Shown: positions 42,681-53,175 of the stretch, in pieces
Position numbering within the stretch: position 1 is the first letter of the stretch
Layout: every line of letters begins with the position of its first letter
Source of the DNA: Pseudomonas sp. UBA4617
Lineage (GTDB): Bacteria; Pseudomonadota; Gammaproteobacteria; Pseudomonadales; Pseudomonadaceae
Length of the DNA: 64,000 bases
Assembly (NCBI RefSeq): GCF_002386445.1
Contig: NZ_DGIR01000057.1
Coordinates: 31,775-95,774 of the forward strand
Reading direction: 5' to 3'
Position numbers and translations under genes: made by a program
Notes under the pieces: generated by a model
Told to the model about the DNA's origin: nothing
Database searches by the model: none
What the model saw: only the letters and a program-made list of their open reading frames with translations

Positions 42681-43328
42681 TCAGTGGGCCTTGGCCGTGC
42701 GGCCCAGGCGGCCACGCAGCAGGCCGAGGATCATCGGCACCAGCGACAGGATGATGATGCCCACAACCATCAGCGACAGGTGTTGCTTGATGAATGGCAC
42801 GTTGCCGAAGAAGTAACCCAGGGTTACCAGACCACCGACCCACAGCAGCGAACCGGCAACACTGAAACCGAGGAAGCGCGGGTAATGCATGTGGGCGATG
42901 CCGGCGACGAAGGGGGCGAAGGTGCGCAGGATCGGCAGGAAGCGCGCCATGGTCACGGTCTTGCCGCCGTGGCGTTCGTAGAAGTCATGGGTGCGCTGCA
43001 GGTAGTCGCGGCGGAAGACCTTCGAGTTGGGCTTGTTGAACAGGCGCTCGCCGACCGTACGGCCGATCACATAGTTGGTGCTGTCGCCGAGGATCGCCGC
43101 AGCCATCAGCAGGCCGGCCAGCAGCAGCGGGTCCATGCCGCCACCCGCGGCTACGGCCCCGGCGATGAACAGCAGCGAATCGCCTGGCAGGAAGGGCATC
43201 ACCACCAGCCCGGTTTCGCAGAAGATCACGGTGAACAGGATGGCGTAGATCCAGGGACCATAGTTGGTGACCAGCAGATCGAGGTAGGCATCGAGATGCA
43301 GGATAAGGTCCAGCGGGTTGAAATCCAT
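42681..43328 (-). CDS. DedA-family membrane protein
   Basis: 215 residues with the SNARE-associated/VTT domain: ILFTVIFCETGLVVMPFLPG near 29, GDSLLFIAGA, and the basic motif FYERHGGKTVTMARFLPILR near 121. DedA proteins are polyprenyl-phosphate or phospholipid flippases needed for envelope homeostasis and alkaline or cationic peptide resistance. The ATG at 43328 has AGGTG upstream; a longer frame lacks homology. Confidence 0.93.
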   Translation of the reverse strand: MDFNPLDLILHLDAYLDLLVTNYGPWIYAILFTVIFCETGLVVMPFLPGDSLLFIAGAVAAGGGMDPLLLAGLLMAAAILGDSTNYVIGRTVGERLFNKPNSKVFRRDYLQRTHDFYERHGGKTVTMARFLPILRTFAPFVAGIAHMHYPRFLGFSVAGSLLWVGGLVTLGYFFGNVPFIKQHLSLMVVGIIILSLVPMILGLLRGRLGRTAKAH

Positions 43329-43478
43329 GTACAGCACCTGTGTTCTTGGGGCGTAGGCTCGGTTACCTGGCGATGGGTAAAATTTCACACATGACAGATG
43401 GGCCATTATACGGCGAAGTCGGGAACATGCCCGGGGAGTTTGTAGCGGGGGGTTACGGCAGGGGGGTATTCCTGTACC

Positions 43479-43510
43479 GGCTTTGTCGCGGGCGTGCCCG
43501 CGACAAAGCC
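43479..43510. repeat. Long perfect inverted repeat (REP type)
   Basis: GGCTTTGTCGCGGGC-GT-GCCCGCGACAAAGCC, 15-bp arms with a 2-base loop, 7 bases past the GNAT gene stop on the minus strand. It is longer and more perfect than the other REPs here and may terminate or protect that transcript. Confidence 0.8.
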
Positions 43511-43517
43511 GAAAGGT

Positions 43518-43976
43518 TCAATCCTGGCTGATCGGCAGGATGTAGCTCTTGAACTCATTATCCTCACGAAAGCCGATGGATTCGTAAGTCTTGTGCGCCA
43601 CTGCGTTATCGCTGCTGGTCGATACCCGCATGCGCACCGCGTTGGTGTCCTTGGCCATCTTCTTCGCTTCGCGCATCAGGCGGTCGGCCACCAGCATGCG
43701 CCGCGAATCCTCGGCCACATAGATGTCGTTGAGAATCCACACCCGTTTCAGCGACAGTGACGAATAGCTCGGGTAGAGCTGGCAGAAACCCAGCAGCTTG
43801 CTGTCGTCGTCATCCGGCAAGGCCAGGTAGATCACCGACTCATCCCGCTTCAGGCGCTTTTCCAGAAAGCTGCGCGAGCTGTCGGGGTAGGGAAGCTGCC
43901 CGTAGAACTCACGATATTTGACGAACATCGGCGTGAGCAGGTCGAGGTGTTCCAGGGTTGCCTTGATGATGCGCAT
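43518..43976 (-). CDS. GNAT-family N-acetyltransferase
   Basis: 152 residues. The acetyl-CoA-binding part is VWILNDIYVAEDSRRMLVAD and RLMREAKKMAKDTNAVRMRV near 77-115, and the end is AHKTYESIGFREDNEFKSYI, typical of GNAT. Substrate unknown. A long inverted repeat follows the stop. Confidence 0.88.
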   Translation of the reverse strand: MRIIKATLEHLDLLTPMFVKYREFYGQLPYPDSSRSFLEKRLKRDESVIYLALPDDDDSKLLGFCQLYPSYSSLSLKRVWILNDIYVAEDSRRMLVADRLMREAKKMAKDTNAVRMRVSTSSDNAVAHKTYESIGFREDNEFKSYILPISQD

Positions 43977-44081
43977 GTGCGGCCCTCATAGTCCATTAGA
44001 AACAGCGGATTGCCAGCAGCCTTCCTGGGCATGCTGCCCAATGCGCGGCGCAAGTGCAATCGGCGTTCCGTTACAGGTTTC

Positions 44082-44906
44082 TTACCCTTCGCCGAGCAGG
44101 AAGTTGCCCTTCTGGTCGGCGCCATGTTCACTCTCGAGGCTATGGACTTCGGCTTCGTCCTTCAGATTCACTCCGGAAAGCTGACGCCGGCAGGCTTCGC
44201 GCATCAGGTACAGCAGGCGGTGCGCCGCCATGCCGTAGCTCAGCCCCTCCAGGCGGATGTTGGAAATGCAGTTGCGGTAGGCATCGGTCAGGCCGACCTT
44301 CGGCGCGTAGGTGAAATACAGGCCGAGGCTGTCGGGCGAGCTGAGCCCCGGGCGTTCGCCAATCAGCATCACCGTCATGCGCGCACCCAGCAGTTCACCG
44401 ACCTCGTCAGCCACCGCCACACGGCCCTGCTGCACCAGCACCACCGGTGCGCTGGTCCAGCCGTCGGAAGCGGCCTGCTCCTCGAAGCGGGCCAAGAACG
44501 GCAGGGTGTGGCGGTGCACGGCCAGAGCCGAGAGGCCGTCAGCGACGACGATGGCCAGGTCGACACCGCCGGGGTTGGCCTGGGCGTGCTGGCGCAGCGT
44601 CGCTACCGAGTCCTCGTTCAGGCGCCGCCCCAGGTCCGGGCGTTGCAGGTATTGGTTGCGGTCGCTGGCAGCGCTGTGCAGCACCAGGCTTTCGCGGCCG
44701 CGGTCAGCCAGCTGGGCAGCCAGGCTGGCGTGATCGAACGCCAGGTGCACGGCGTCGCGCGCCTGGGCATGGGCGAACTGGAAGTCCAGCTGCGCTTCGG
44801 TTGGCAGGCTGGTGCCGGCTCGGCCCAAGGCTATGCGCGCCGGGGTGAGGTTGCGCAGGGCCAGCCAGGGGTTGTCGGGGGTAGGCGTGCGATGGTCCAT
44901 GGTCAT
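44082..44906 (-). CDS. eutC: Ethanolamine ammonia-lyase small subunit
   Basis: 274 residues. TPDNPWLALRNLTPARIALG near 9, VVADGLSALAVHRHTLPFLA near 110, LIGERPGLSSPDSLGLYFTY near 176. With EutB and adenosylcobalamin it splits ethanolamine into acetaldehyde and ammonia. It follows eutB by 2 bases. Confidence 0.97.
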   Translation of the reverse strand: MTMDHRTPTPDNPWLALRNLTPARIALGRAGTSLPTEAQLDFQFAHAQARDAVHLAFDHASLAAQLADRGRESLVLHSAASDRNQYLQRPDLGRRLNEDSVATLRQHAQANPGGVDLAIVVADGLSALAVHRHTLPFLARFEEQAASDGWTSAPVVLVQQGRVAVADEVGELLGARMTVMLIGERPGLSSPDSLGLYFTYAPKVGLTDAYRNCISNIRLEGLSYGMAAHRLLYLMREACRRQLSGVNLKDEAEVHSLESEHGADQKGNFLLGEG

Positions 44907-44908
44907 CC

Positions 44909-46303
44909 CTATGCAAGCTGTGCCAAGGCCTGGCGGAACGCCGGCGGCAGGTTGTCACCAAAGCGTACCCGGCCATCGGCCTGGGTGAAGATGCCGGTGC
45001 GGGCCAGCCAGGCCTCGAATTCCGGCCCGGGTTTCAGGCCCAGGGTCTGGCGCGCGTACAGCGCATCGTGGAACGAGGTGGTCTGGTAGTTGAGCATGAT
45101 GTCGTCGGAACCAGGGATGCCCATGATGAAGTTGATCCCGGCCACGCCCAGCAGGGTCAGCAGGGTGTCCATGTCGTCCTGGTCGGCTTCGGCGTGGTTG
45201 GTGTAGCAGATGTCGCAACCCATCGGTACGCCCAGCAGCTTGCCGCAGAAGTGGTCCTCGAGGCCGGCGCGGATAATCTGCTTGCCGTTGTACAGGTATT
45301 CCGGGCCGATGAAGCCGACCACGGTGTTGACCAGGAACGGCTTGAAATGGCGGGCCACGGCATAGGCGCGGGTTTCACAGGTTTGCTGGTCGACGCCGTG
45401 GTGGGCGTTGGCCGACAGCGCGCTGCCCTGGCCGGTTTCGAAGTACATCAGGTTCTGCCCGAGCGTGCCGCGCTTCAGCGAAAGGCCCGCTTCGTAGCCT
45501 TCCTGCAGCACATTGAGGTTGATGCCGAAGCCGGCGTTGGCCGCTTCGGTACCGGCGATGGACTGGAACACCAGGTCCAGCGGCACGCCACGGTTGATCG
45601 CCTCGATCGACGTGGTCACGTGGGTCAGTACGCAAGCCTGGGTGGGTATGTCGTAGCGCTGGATGATGGCGTCAAGCATTTCCAGCAGCGCGCAGATCGA
45701 AGCGATGCTGTCGGTGGCCGGGTTGATACCGATCATGGCGTCGCCGTTGCCGTACAGCAGGCCGTCGAGGATGCTGGCGGCGATGCCGGCCGGCTCGTCG
45801 GTCGGGTGGTTGGGCTGCAGCCGGGTCGACAGCCGCCCGCGCAGGCCCATGGTGCCGCGGAAGCGGGTGACCACGCGGATCTTCTGCGCCACCAGCACCA
45901 GGTCCTGCACACGCATGATCTTCGACACTGCTGCGGCCATTTCCGGCGTCAGCCCGGGCGCCAGGGCGCGCAAGCTGTCCTCGTTGGCGGCATCACTGAG
46001 CAGCCAATCGCGCAGGCCGCCCACGGTCAGGTGGCTGACAATCGCAAACGCCTGGGCATCGTGGGTGTCGATGATCAGCCGGGTGACTTCGTCTTCTTCG
46101 TAAGGAATCAGTGCTTCATTGAGGAAATGCGTCAGCGGAATATTGGCCAAGGCCATTTGCGCGGCGACCCGTTCGCCGTCGTTGCTGGCGGCGACGCCCG
46201 CCAGGTAGTCCCCCGAGCGGGCGGGGCTGGCCTTGGCCATCACTTCCTTGAGGCTGTCGAAGCGGTAGACCAGGTGGCCCACCGTGTGTACGAAACTTGC
46301 CAT
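44909..46303 (-). CDS. eutB: Ethanolamine ammonia-lyase large subunit
   Basis: 464 residues. TIM-barrel active subunit with ETGQGSALSANAHHGVDQQT near 290, GLEDHFCGKLLGVPMGCDIC near 345 and FIMGIPGSDDIMLNYQTTSF near 395. The B12-dependent radical reaction occurs here. No eut microcompartment genes are present, so this is the short proteobacterial pathway. It is downstream of the permease. Confidence 0.97.
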   Translation of the reverse strand: MASFVHTVGHLVYRFDSLKEVMAKASPARSGDYLAGVAASNDGERVAAQMALANIPLTHFLNEALIPYEEDEVTRLIIDTHDAQAFAIVSHLTVGGLRDWLLSDAANEDSLRALAPGLTPEMAAAVSKIMRVQDLVLVAQKIRVVTRFRGTMGLRGRLSTRLQPNHPTDEPAGIAASILDGLLYGNGDAMIGINPATDSIASICALLEMLDAIIQRYDIPTQACVLTHVTTSIEAINRGVPLDLVFQSIAGTEAANAGFGINLNVLQEGYEAGLSLKRGTLGQNLMYFETGQGSALSANAHHGVDQQTCETRAYAVARHFKPFLVNTVVGFIGPEYLYNGKQIIRAGLEDHFCGKLLGVPMGCDICYTNHAEADQDDMDTLLTLLGVAGINFIMGIPGSDDIMLNYQTTSFHDALYARQTLGLKPGPEFEAWLARTGIFTQADGRVRFGDNLPPAFRQALAQLA

Positions 46304-46349
46304 ACAGACTCTCCAGAGCCGCGGGTTGCCCCGCGGCGGGTGGCGGCGA

Positions 46350-47798
46350 TCAGTGCAGGGCCTCTTCGGCCTTCTGGATCGCGGCGAATTCCTCTTCCGG
46401 TGTGCCCGCTACCAGGTGGTGGCGGCTGTACAAAGCAAAGTAGGCAATTAATACCGCATAGATCACTGCGGCGCCAATCACCACCCGTGGGTCGACGAGG
46501 AAACCGGCGACCACGGCGATGCAGGCCAATACCAGGGCCACGCCCGAAGTGAAGATGCCTCCGGGGGTACGATACGGGCGCTCCATCTTCGGCCGACGGA
46601 TACGCAGGGTGATGTGCGCAGCCATCATCAGCACGTACGACAGTGTGGCACCGAACACCGCCACCAGGATCAGCAGGTCGCCCTGGCCGGTCAGCGACAG
46701 GGCGAAGCCGATGATGCCGGGGATCACAAGGGCCATGACCGGGGCCTTGCTCTTGTTGGTTTCCGACAGCTTGCGCGGCAGGTAGCCTGCGCGCGACAGG
46801 GCGAAGATCTGCCGGGAATAGGCATAGATGATCGAGAAGAAGCTGGCGATCAGCCCGGCCAGCCCGACCAGGTTGACGAAGCCGCCCATCCAGGTAGAGC
46901 CGCCATAGGCCTTGGACAAGGCTTCAACCAGCGGGTTGCCGGAGGCCTTCAGCGCCTCGGAGCCCGCGCCACCCGGGCCGACCACCAGGATCAGCAGGGC
47001 GAAGGCCAGCAAGACCAACATGGCGCCGATCAGCCCGCGTGGCAGGTCGCGCTTGGGGTTCTTGGTTTCTTCTGCGGCCAGCGGCACACCTTCGACGGCA
47101 AGGAAAAACCAGATGGCGTAGGGGATGGCTGCCCACACGCCGACGTAGCCGAACGGCAGGAAGCTGCTGGCGCCCACGGCGTCCGTTTTTGCGATGTCGA
47201 ACAGATTGGCTGCATCAAAATGGGGCACCATGCTCACCAGGAATACGGCGAGGGCAATGGCGGCGATGGCGGTGATGATGAACATCAGCTTCAGTGCCTC
47301 GCCCACGCCGAAGATGTGGATGCCGATGAACACTATGTAGAACGCCAGGTAGATCATCCAGCCGCCGACACCGAACAGTGACTGGCAATACGCGCCGATG
47401 AACACCGCGATAGCGGCGGGGGCGATGGCGTATTCGATGAGGATTGCCGTGCCGGTCAGGAAGCCGCCCCACGGGCCGAAGGCGCTGCGGGCAAAGCCGT
47501 AGCCGCCGCCTGCGGTGGGGATCATCGACGACAGTTCGGCCAGCGAGAAGCACATGCACAGGTACATGGTGGCCATCAGCAGGGTGGCGAGGAACATCCC
47601 GCCCCAGCCGCCCTGCGCCAGGCCGAAGTTCCAGCCGGCGTAGTCGCCGGAGATGACATAGGCTACGCCGAGGCCGACCAGCAGCACCCAGCCGGCGGCA
47701 CCTTTTTTCAGTTCACGTTGCTGGAAATAGTCCGAGCCGACCTTTTCGAAGTCGACGGAAGAACCTGCCGGAGAGCCGGCGGAATGATCGCTTGGCAT
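46350..47798 (-). CDS. eat: Ethanolamine permease
   Basis: 482-residue APC-superfamily carrier with twelve hydrophobic segments. GVAYVISGDYAGWNFGLAQG near 49 and FFLAVEGVPLAAEETKNPKR near 236 are characteristic of the ethanolamine permease (Eat) family. It is the first gene of the permease-eutB-eutC unit. The ATG at 47798 has AGGTG upstream; the longer frame is unsupported. Confidence 0.93.
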   Translation of the reverse strand: MPSDHSAGSPAGSSVDFEKVGSDYFQQRELKKGAAGWVLLVGLGVAYVISGDYAGWNFGLAQGGWGGMFLATLLMATMYLCMCFSLAELSSMIPTAGGGYGFARSAFGPWGGFLTGTAILIEYAIAPAAIAVFIGAYCQSLFGVGGWMIYLAFYIVFIGIHIFGVGEALKLMFIITAIAAIALAVFLVSMVPHFDAANLFDIAKTDAVGASSFLPFGYVGVWAAIPYAIWFFLAVEGVPLAAEETKNPKRDLPRGLIGAMLVLLAFALLILVVGPGGAGSEALKASGNPLVEALSKAYGGSTWMGGFVNLVGLAGLIASFFSIIYAYSRQIFALSRAGYLPRKLSETNKSKAPVMALVIPGIIGFALSLTGQGDLLILVAVFGATLSYVLMMAAHITLRIRRPKMERPYRTPGGIFTSGVALVLACIAVVAGFLVDPRVVIGAAVIYAVLIAYFALYSRHHLVAGTPEEEFAAIQKAEEALH

Positions 47799-47859
47799 AG
47801 TTTCACCTGTTGTTTTTCTTGGTGGCCGGAAGGGTTCCGGGCCGATGGTGATAGGTATT

Positions 47860-47874
47860 GCAGGAAGCGAGCCA
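47860..47874 (-). promoter_or_regulatory. Candidate sigma-54 promoter of the ethanolamine permease operon
   Basis: On the minus strand TGGCTCGCTTCCTGC has GG and GC separated by 10 bases. It deviates from consensus at the -12 (CTGC instead of TTGC). It lies about 60 bases before the permease ATG. Confidence 0.45.
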
Positions 47875-47882
47875 GAGGCTAT

Positions 47883-47984
47883 GGGGGCCGCTTTGCGGCC
47901 CATCGCGATGCAAGGCTGTTCCGCCAAGGGGGGCGGTACCCGCAGGCGCGGCCTCGTGTCGCGATGGACTGCGCAGCAGCCCCC
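47883..47984. repeat. Pair of inverted REP elements (BIME)
   Basis: Two copies of the second P. putida repeat type face each other: 47883-47922 (GGGGCCGCTTTGCGGCCC then ATCGCGATGCAAGGC) and 47951-47984 (GCCTCGTGTCGCGATGGACT then GCGCAGCAGCCCC). They lie between the aldehyde dehydrogenase stop and the permease promoter. Confidence 0.75.
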
Positions 47985-47996
47985 AAATGCGCCGGT

Positions 47997-49517
<1,521 letters not shown>

Positions 49518-49565
49518 GGTGTGTCTCCTTGGTTATTTATTGTTTAGGGAGTTGAAAAGCGTAGA

Positions 49566-49580
49566 GCAAAGGTTGGGCCA
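49566..49580 (-). promoter_or_regulatory. Sigma-54 promoter of the aldehyde dehydrogenase gene
   Basis: On the minus strand TGGCCC-AACCT-TTGC: correct -24 and -12 with 5-base spacing. The transcript would start near 49554, about 37 bases before the ATG. The activator gene lies divergently at 49774. Confidence 0.75.
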
Positions 49581-49669
49581 GCGTCTGTAGGAATAGGCAA
49601 ATCAATGGCTTGGCCTGCTTCCCAGGGCCTGGTCAATGGGCGTTGTGCCAGTGCCGGTACAGGCAGGGG

Positions 49670-49686
49670 GTGACGCTTTGTGTCAC
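49670..49686. promoter_or_regulatory. Palindrome, candidate upstream activating site
   Basis: GTGAC-gctttgt-GTCAC, 5-bp arms with a 7-base spacer, about 100 bases upstream of the sigma-54 promoter, where an AcoR-type activator would be expected to bind. Confidence 0.45.
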
Positions 49687-49773
49687 TTGCGATACGTAAC
49701 CGGAGCGCGCGTTGCAAAGGCTGCCAGGGTGGAGGATGCTGGCGGTACGCTCTATCTGCGGAGAACGACAATA

Positions 49774-51759
49774 ATGCAGAGCAACCATTTCAGCCGTCAT
49801 GCCCAGCAAGTCCATACCGTCGCCCATGGCCGGGCCGGGGAGGGTGGCAGTGACCCTTCCATCGCCCGCTCATGGCTGCGCTGCCTGGAGGACTACCACC
49901 TCGACCCGGCGGTGATCGAGGCGCCGCTGGTGCTCGAGCACGGGCGCCTGCTGGAAAGCCGCGAGCGCCTGCGCCAGGTGCTGCAGATTGCCGACCATGA
50001 GATGAACAGCCTGCACCAGCAGCTATCCGGGGCCGGCCATGCGGTGCTGCTGACCGATGCGCGCGGGGTCATCCTCAACTGTGTCAGCGCCCCGAGCGAG
50101 CGGCGCAGCTTCGAGCGCGCCGGACTGTGGCTGGGCGCCGACTGGAGCGAAGCGCGCGAAGGCACCAACGGCATCGGTACGTGCCTGGTCGAGCGCCAGG
50201 CGCTGACCATTCACCAGAACGAGCACTTCCGCAGCCGCCACACCGGCCTGACCTGCTCGGCCAGCCCGGTGTTCGACCCGCATGGTGAGTTGCTGGCGGT
50301 GCTGGACGTGTCTTCGGCACGGCCTGATGTTTCGCGGCAGAGCCAGTTCCACACCATGGCTCTGGTCAACCTGTCGGCGAAGATGATCGAAAGCTGTTAT
50401 TTCCTGCGTCATTTCGAACAGCAGTGGTTGCTGCGTTTTCATCTACAGGCCGAGTCGATTGGCCTGTTCAGCGAAGGCCTGCTGGCCTTCGACGGTGACG
50501 GGCACATCTGCGCGGCCAACCAGAGCGCACTGAACCTGTTGGGCACGGTGCGGGGTGGCGTGCTGGGCAAACCGCTGGAGTGCTTCTTCGCCTGCAGTCA
50601 TGACGAGCTGTTCAGCCGTGCCACGCCCACCGGTAGCATGACCTGGCCACTGCATACCCTGGACGGACGCCAGGTGTTCGCCAGCCTGCGTGGCCAGGCC
50701 CGTGCGCCGGTATGGTCGGTGCCAGCCGCGCAGCCGCGGTCGGCGCGGGAGGTCGAGCCGCTTATCTGTCTGCTCGACCCAGCCTTGCAGAACGACTTCC
50801 GGCGCAGCGTGCGGGTGTTCGAGCGCGACGTGCCGTTGTTGCTGCGTGGCGAGACCGGTTGCGGCAAGGAGGCGTTCGCCCAGGCCGTGCACCAGGCCAG
50901 CGAGCGGCGCGGCAAGCCGTTCGTCGCCATCAACTGTGCGTCGATCCCGGAGAGCCTGATCGAAAGCGAGCTGTTCGGTTATCGCGGCGGCAGTTTTACC
51001 GGGGCGCGCAAGGAAGGCATGCGGGGCAAGCTGCTGCAGGCCGACGGTGGCACGTTGCTGCTGGACGAGATCGGCGACATGCCGCTGGCCCTGCAGACCC
51101 GGCTGCTGCGGGTTCTTGAAGAGCGCCAGGTGGTGCCGATCGGTGGCGAGCCGCAGGCGGTCGACGTGCGTATCGTCAGTGCTACCCACCGCGACCTGCT
51201 GGAGCGGGTGGCGCAGGGCAGTTTCCGCGACGACCTGTATTACCGCCTGAATGGCCTGGAAGTGACGTTGCCGGCGGTGCGCGAGCGCAGTGACAAGGCG
51301 CAGTTGCTGGACTTTCTGTTACGCCAGGAAGCGCAGGGGCAACTGATCGACATCGAGCCCAGGGCGCGGCAGGCGCTGCTCGACTTTACCTGGCCGGGGA
51401 ACGTGCGGCAGATGCGCAACGTGCTGCGCACGCTGGTGGCACTTTGCGAAGATGGCCGGATTACCTTCTCGGATCTCCCCGCCATGGTCCGCAGCACACC
51501 GGCCCTTGCAGCAACAACCTTGTGTCGCGACAGTGCCGTAGAGCGGCCCCAGGATGCGAATCCGGCAACTCAAGCCGCCAGGGCTGCTGCGCCGCGCGAT
51601 CGCGACGCAAGGCTGCTACAGGATGCTGAACGCAGTGCCTTGCTGGCCACCCTGGAGGCAAAACACTGGCACCTCACCCGGGTCGCCGAGCAATTGGGCA
51701 TCAGCCGCAATACCTTGTATCGAAAACTGCGCAAACACGGCATCACCAGGGCCGACTGA
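49774..51759 (+). CDS. Sigma-54-dependent AcoR-type transcriptional activator
   Basis: 661 residues: N-terminal GAF region (about 80-215), PAS (about 235-300), AAA+ domain with Walker A RGETGCGKEAFAQAV near 363 and Walker B GGTLLLDEIGDMPLAL, and a Fis-type HTH at the end (LTRVAEQLGISRNTLYRKLR). The usual GAFTGA loop reads GSFTGARKEG. The linker before the HTH is encoded by two REP-like elements. The ATG at 49774 has GGAG upstream. It probably controls the divergent aldehyde dehydrogenase and the ethanolamine genes. Confidence 0.88.
   Translation: MQSNHFSRHAQQVHTVAHGRAGEGGSDPSIARSWLRCLEDYHLDPAVIEAPLVLEHGRLLESRERLRQVLQIADHEMNSLHQQLSGAGHAVLLTDARGVILNCVSAPSERRSFERAGLWLGADWSEAREGTNGIGTCLVERQALTIHQNEHFRSRHTGLTCSASPVFDPHGELLAVLDVSSARPDVSRQSQFHTMALVNLSAKMIESCYFLRHFEQQWLLRFHLQAESIGLFSEGLLAFDGDGHICAANQSALNLLGTVRGGVLGKPLECFFACSHDELFSRATPTGSMTWPLHTLDGRQVFASLRGQARAPVWSVPAAQPRSAREVEPLICLLDPALQNDFRRSVRVFERDVPLLLRGETGCGKEAFAQAVHQASERRGKPFVAINCASIPESLIESELFGYRGGSFTGARKEGMRGKLLQADGGTLLLDEIGDMPLALQTRLLRVLEERQVVPIGGEPQAVDVRIVSATHRDLLERVAQGSFRDDLYYRLNGLEVTLPAVRERSDKAQLLDFLLRQEAQGQLIDIEPRARQALLDFTWPGNVRQMRNVLRTLVALCEDGRITFSDLPAMVRSTPALAATTLCRDSAVERPQDANPATQAARAAAPRDRDARLLQDAERSALLATLEAKHWHLTRVAEQLGISRNTLYRKLRKHGITRAD
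51518..51622. repeat. REP-like pair inside the activator coding region
   Basis: 51518-51550 (CCTTGTGTCGCGACAGTGCC then GTAGAGCGGCCCC) and 51581-51622 (GGGCTGCTGCGCCGCGCGAT then CGCGACGCAAGGCTGCTACA) match the intergenic pair at 47883-47984 but in the opposite order. The frame stays open, coding for a polar linker. Confidence 0.6.
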
Positions 51760-51825
51760 GCGAAACATCTGGTGCGATTTGTCGCGCCCTGGGCTACCCT
51801 GCCTCGATGTTTTGCGAGGTTGACC

Positions 51826-53175
51826 ATGCATATTCACATTCTAGGTATTTGCGGCACTTTCATGGGCTCGCTGGCGGTGCTGGCCAAGGAACTTGGCCAC
51901 CGTGTCACCGGCTCTGACGCCAACGTCTATCCGCCGATGAGCACCCAGCTCGAAGCCCAGGGCATCGAGCTCACCCAAGGCTATGACCCGGCCCAACTGG
52001 AGCCGGCACCGGACCTGGTGGTCATCGGCAATGCCATGTCGCGCGGCAACCCGGCGGTGGAGTACGTGCTGAACAAGGGCCTGCCGTATGTTTCCGGCCC
52101 GCAGTGGCTGGCCGACCACGTGCTGCAAGGCCGCTGGGTGCTGGCTGTTGCCGGTACCCATGGCAAGACCACCACCAGCAGCATGCTGGCCTGGGTGCTG
52201 GAGCACGCCGGCATGAGCCCGGGCTTCCTGATCGGCGGTGTACCGCAGAACTTCTCGGTGTCGGCGCGCCTGGGCCATACCCCGTTCTTTGTGGTTGAAG
52301 CCGATGAATACGACAGCGCCTTTTTCGACAAGCGCTCGAAATTCGTCCACTACCACCCGCGCACCGCGATTCTCAACAACCTCGAATTCGACCACGCGGA
52401 CATCTTCCCCGACCTGGCTTCGATCGAGCGGCAGTTCCATCACCTGGTACGCACCATCCCCAGTGAAGGTCTGGTGATTCACCCAACCACCGAGCAGGCG
52501 CTGGAACGCGTGATCGGCATGGGTTGCTGGACCCCGGTGCAAACCACCGGCGAAGGTGGCCAATGGCAGGCCCGCCTGCTGAGCCCGGACGGTTCGCGTT
52601 TCGAAGTGCTGTTCGAAGGCGAAGTGCAAGGTGTCGTGGACTGGGCGCTGACCGGCCAGCACAACGTCGCCAATGCCCTGGCAACCCTGGCAGCGGCCCG
52701 CCACGTCGGCGTGGTGCCGACCATGGGCATCGAAGGCCTGAGCGCCTTCAAGAGCGTCAAGCGGCGCATGGAGAAGGTCGCCGAGGTGCAAGGCGTGACC
52801 ATCTACGATGACTTCGCCCACCACCCGACCGCCATTGCCACCACCCTCGACGGCCTGCGCAAGCGCGTCGGCGAGGCTCCGGTCATCGCAGTGATCGAGC
52901 CGCGCTCCAATTCCATGAAGCTCGGCGCCCATCGTGATGGCTTGCCGGAAAGCGTCAGCGACGCCGACCAGGTGATCTGGTACGCCCCGGCCAGCCTCGG
53001 CTGGGACCTGGCCGCCACGGCCGCGCAGTGCAAGGTGCCGAGCGTGGTGGCCGACAGCCTCGATGCAATCATCGAACGGGTCAAGGGCCAGGCGCGTCCG
53101 GGCACCCATGTGGTGATCATGAGCAACGGCGGTTTCGGTGGCCTGCACGGCAAGCTGGCCGAGGCATTGCAGTGA
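51826..53175 (+). CDS. mpl: UDP-N-acetylmuramate:L-Ala-gamma-D-Glu-meso-DAP ligase Mpl
   Basis: 449 residues, Mur-ligase fold. It reuses the murein tripeptide released during cell-wall turnover. ILGICGTFMGSLAVLAKELG at the start, ATP site VAGTHGKTTTSSMLAWVLE near 109, EADEYDSAFFDKRSKFVHY near 159, LNNLEFDHADIFPDL near 183 and YDDFAHHPTAIATTLDGL. It overlaps ubiX by 4 bases. Confidence 0.97.
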   Translation: MHIHILGICGTFMGSLAVLAKELGHRVTGSDANVYPPMSTQLEAQGIELTQGYDPAQLEPAPDLVVIGNAMSRGNPAVEYVLNKGLPYVSGPQWLADHVLQGRWVLAVAGTHGKTTTSSMLAWVLEHAGMSPGFLIGGVPQNFSVSARLGHTPFFVVEADEYDSAFFDKRSKFVHYHPRTAILNNLEFDHADIFPDLASIERQFHHLVRTIPSEGLVIHPTTEQALERVIGMGCWTPVQTTGEGGQWQARLLSPDGSRFEVLFEGEVQGVVDWALTGQHNVANALATLAAARHVGVVPTMGIEGLSAFKSVKRRMEKVAEVQGVTIYDDFAHHPTAIATTLDGLRKRVGEAPVIAVIEPRSNSMKLGAHRDGLPESVSDADQVIWYAPASLGWDLAATAAQCKVPSVVADSLDAIIERVKGQARPGTHVVIMSNGGFGGLHGKLAEALQ

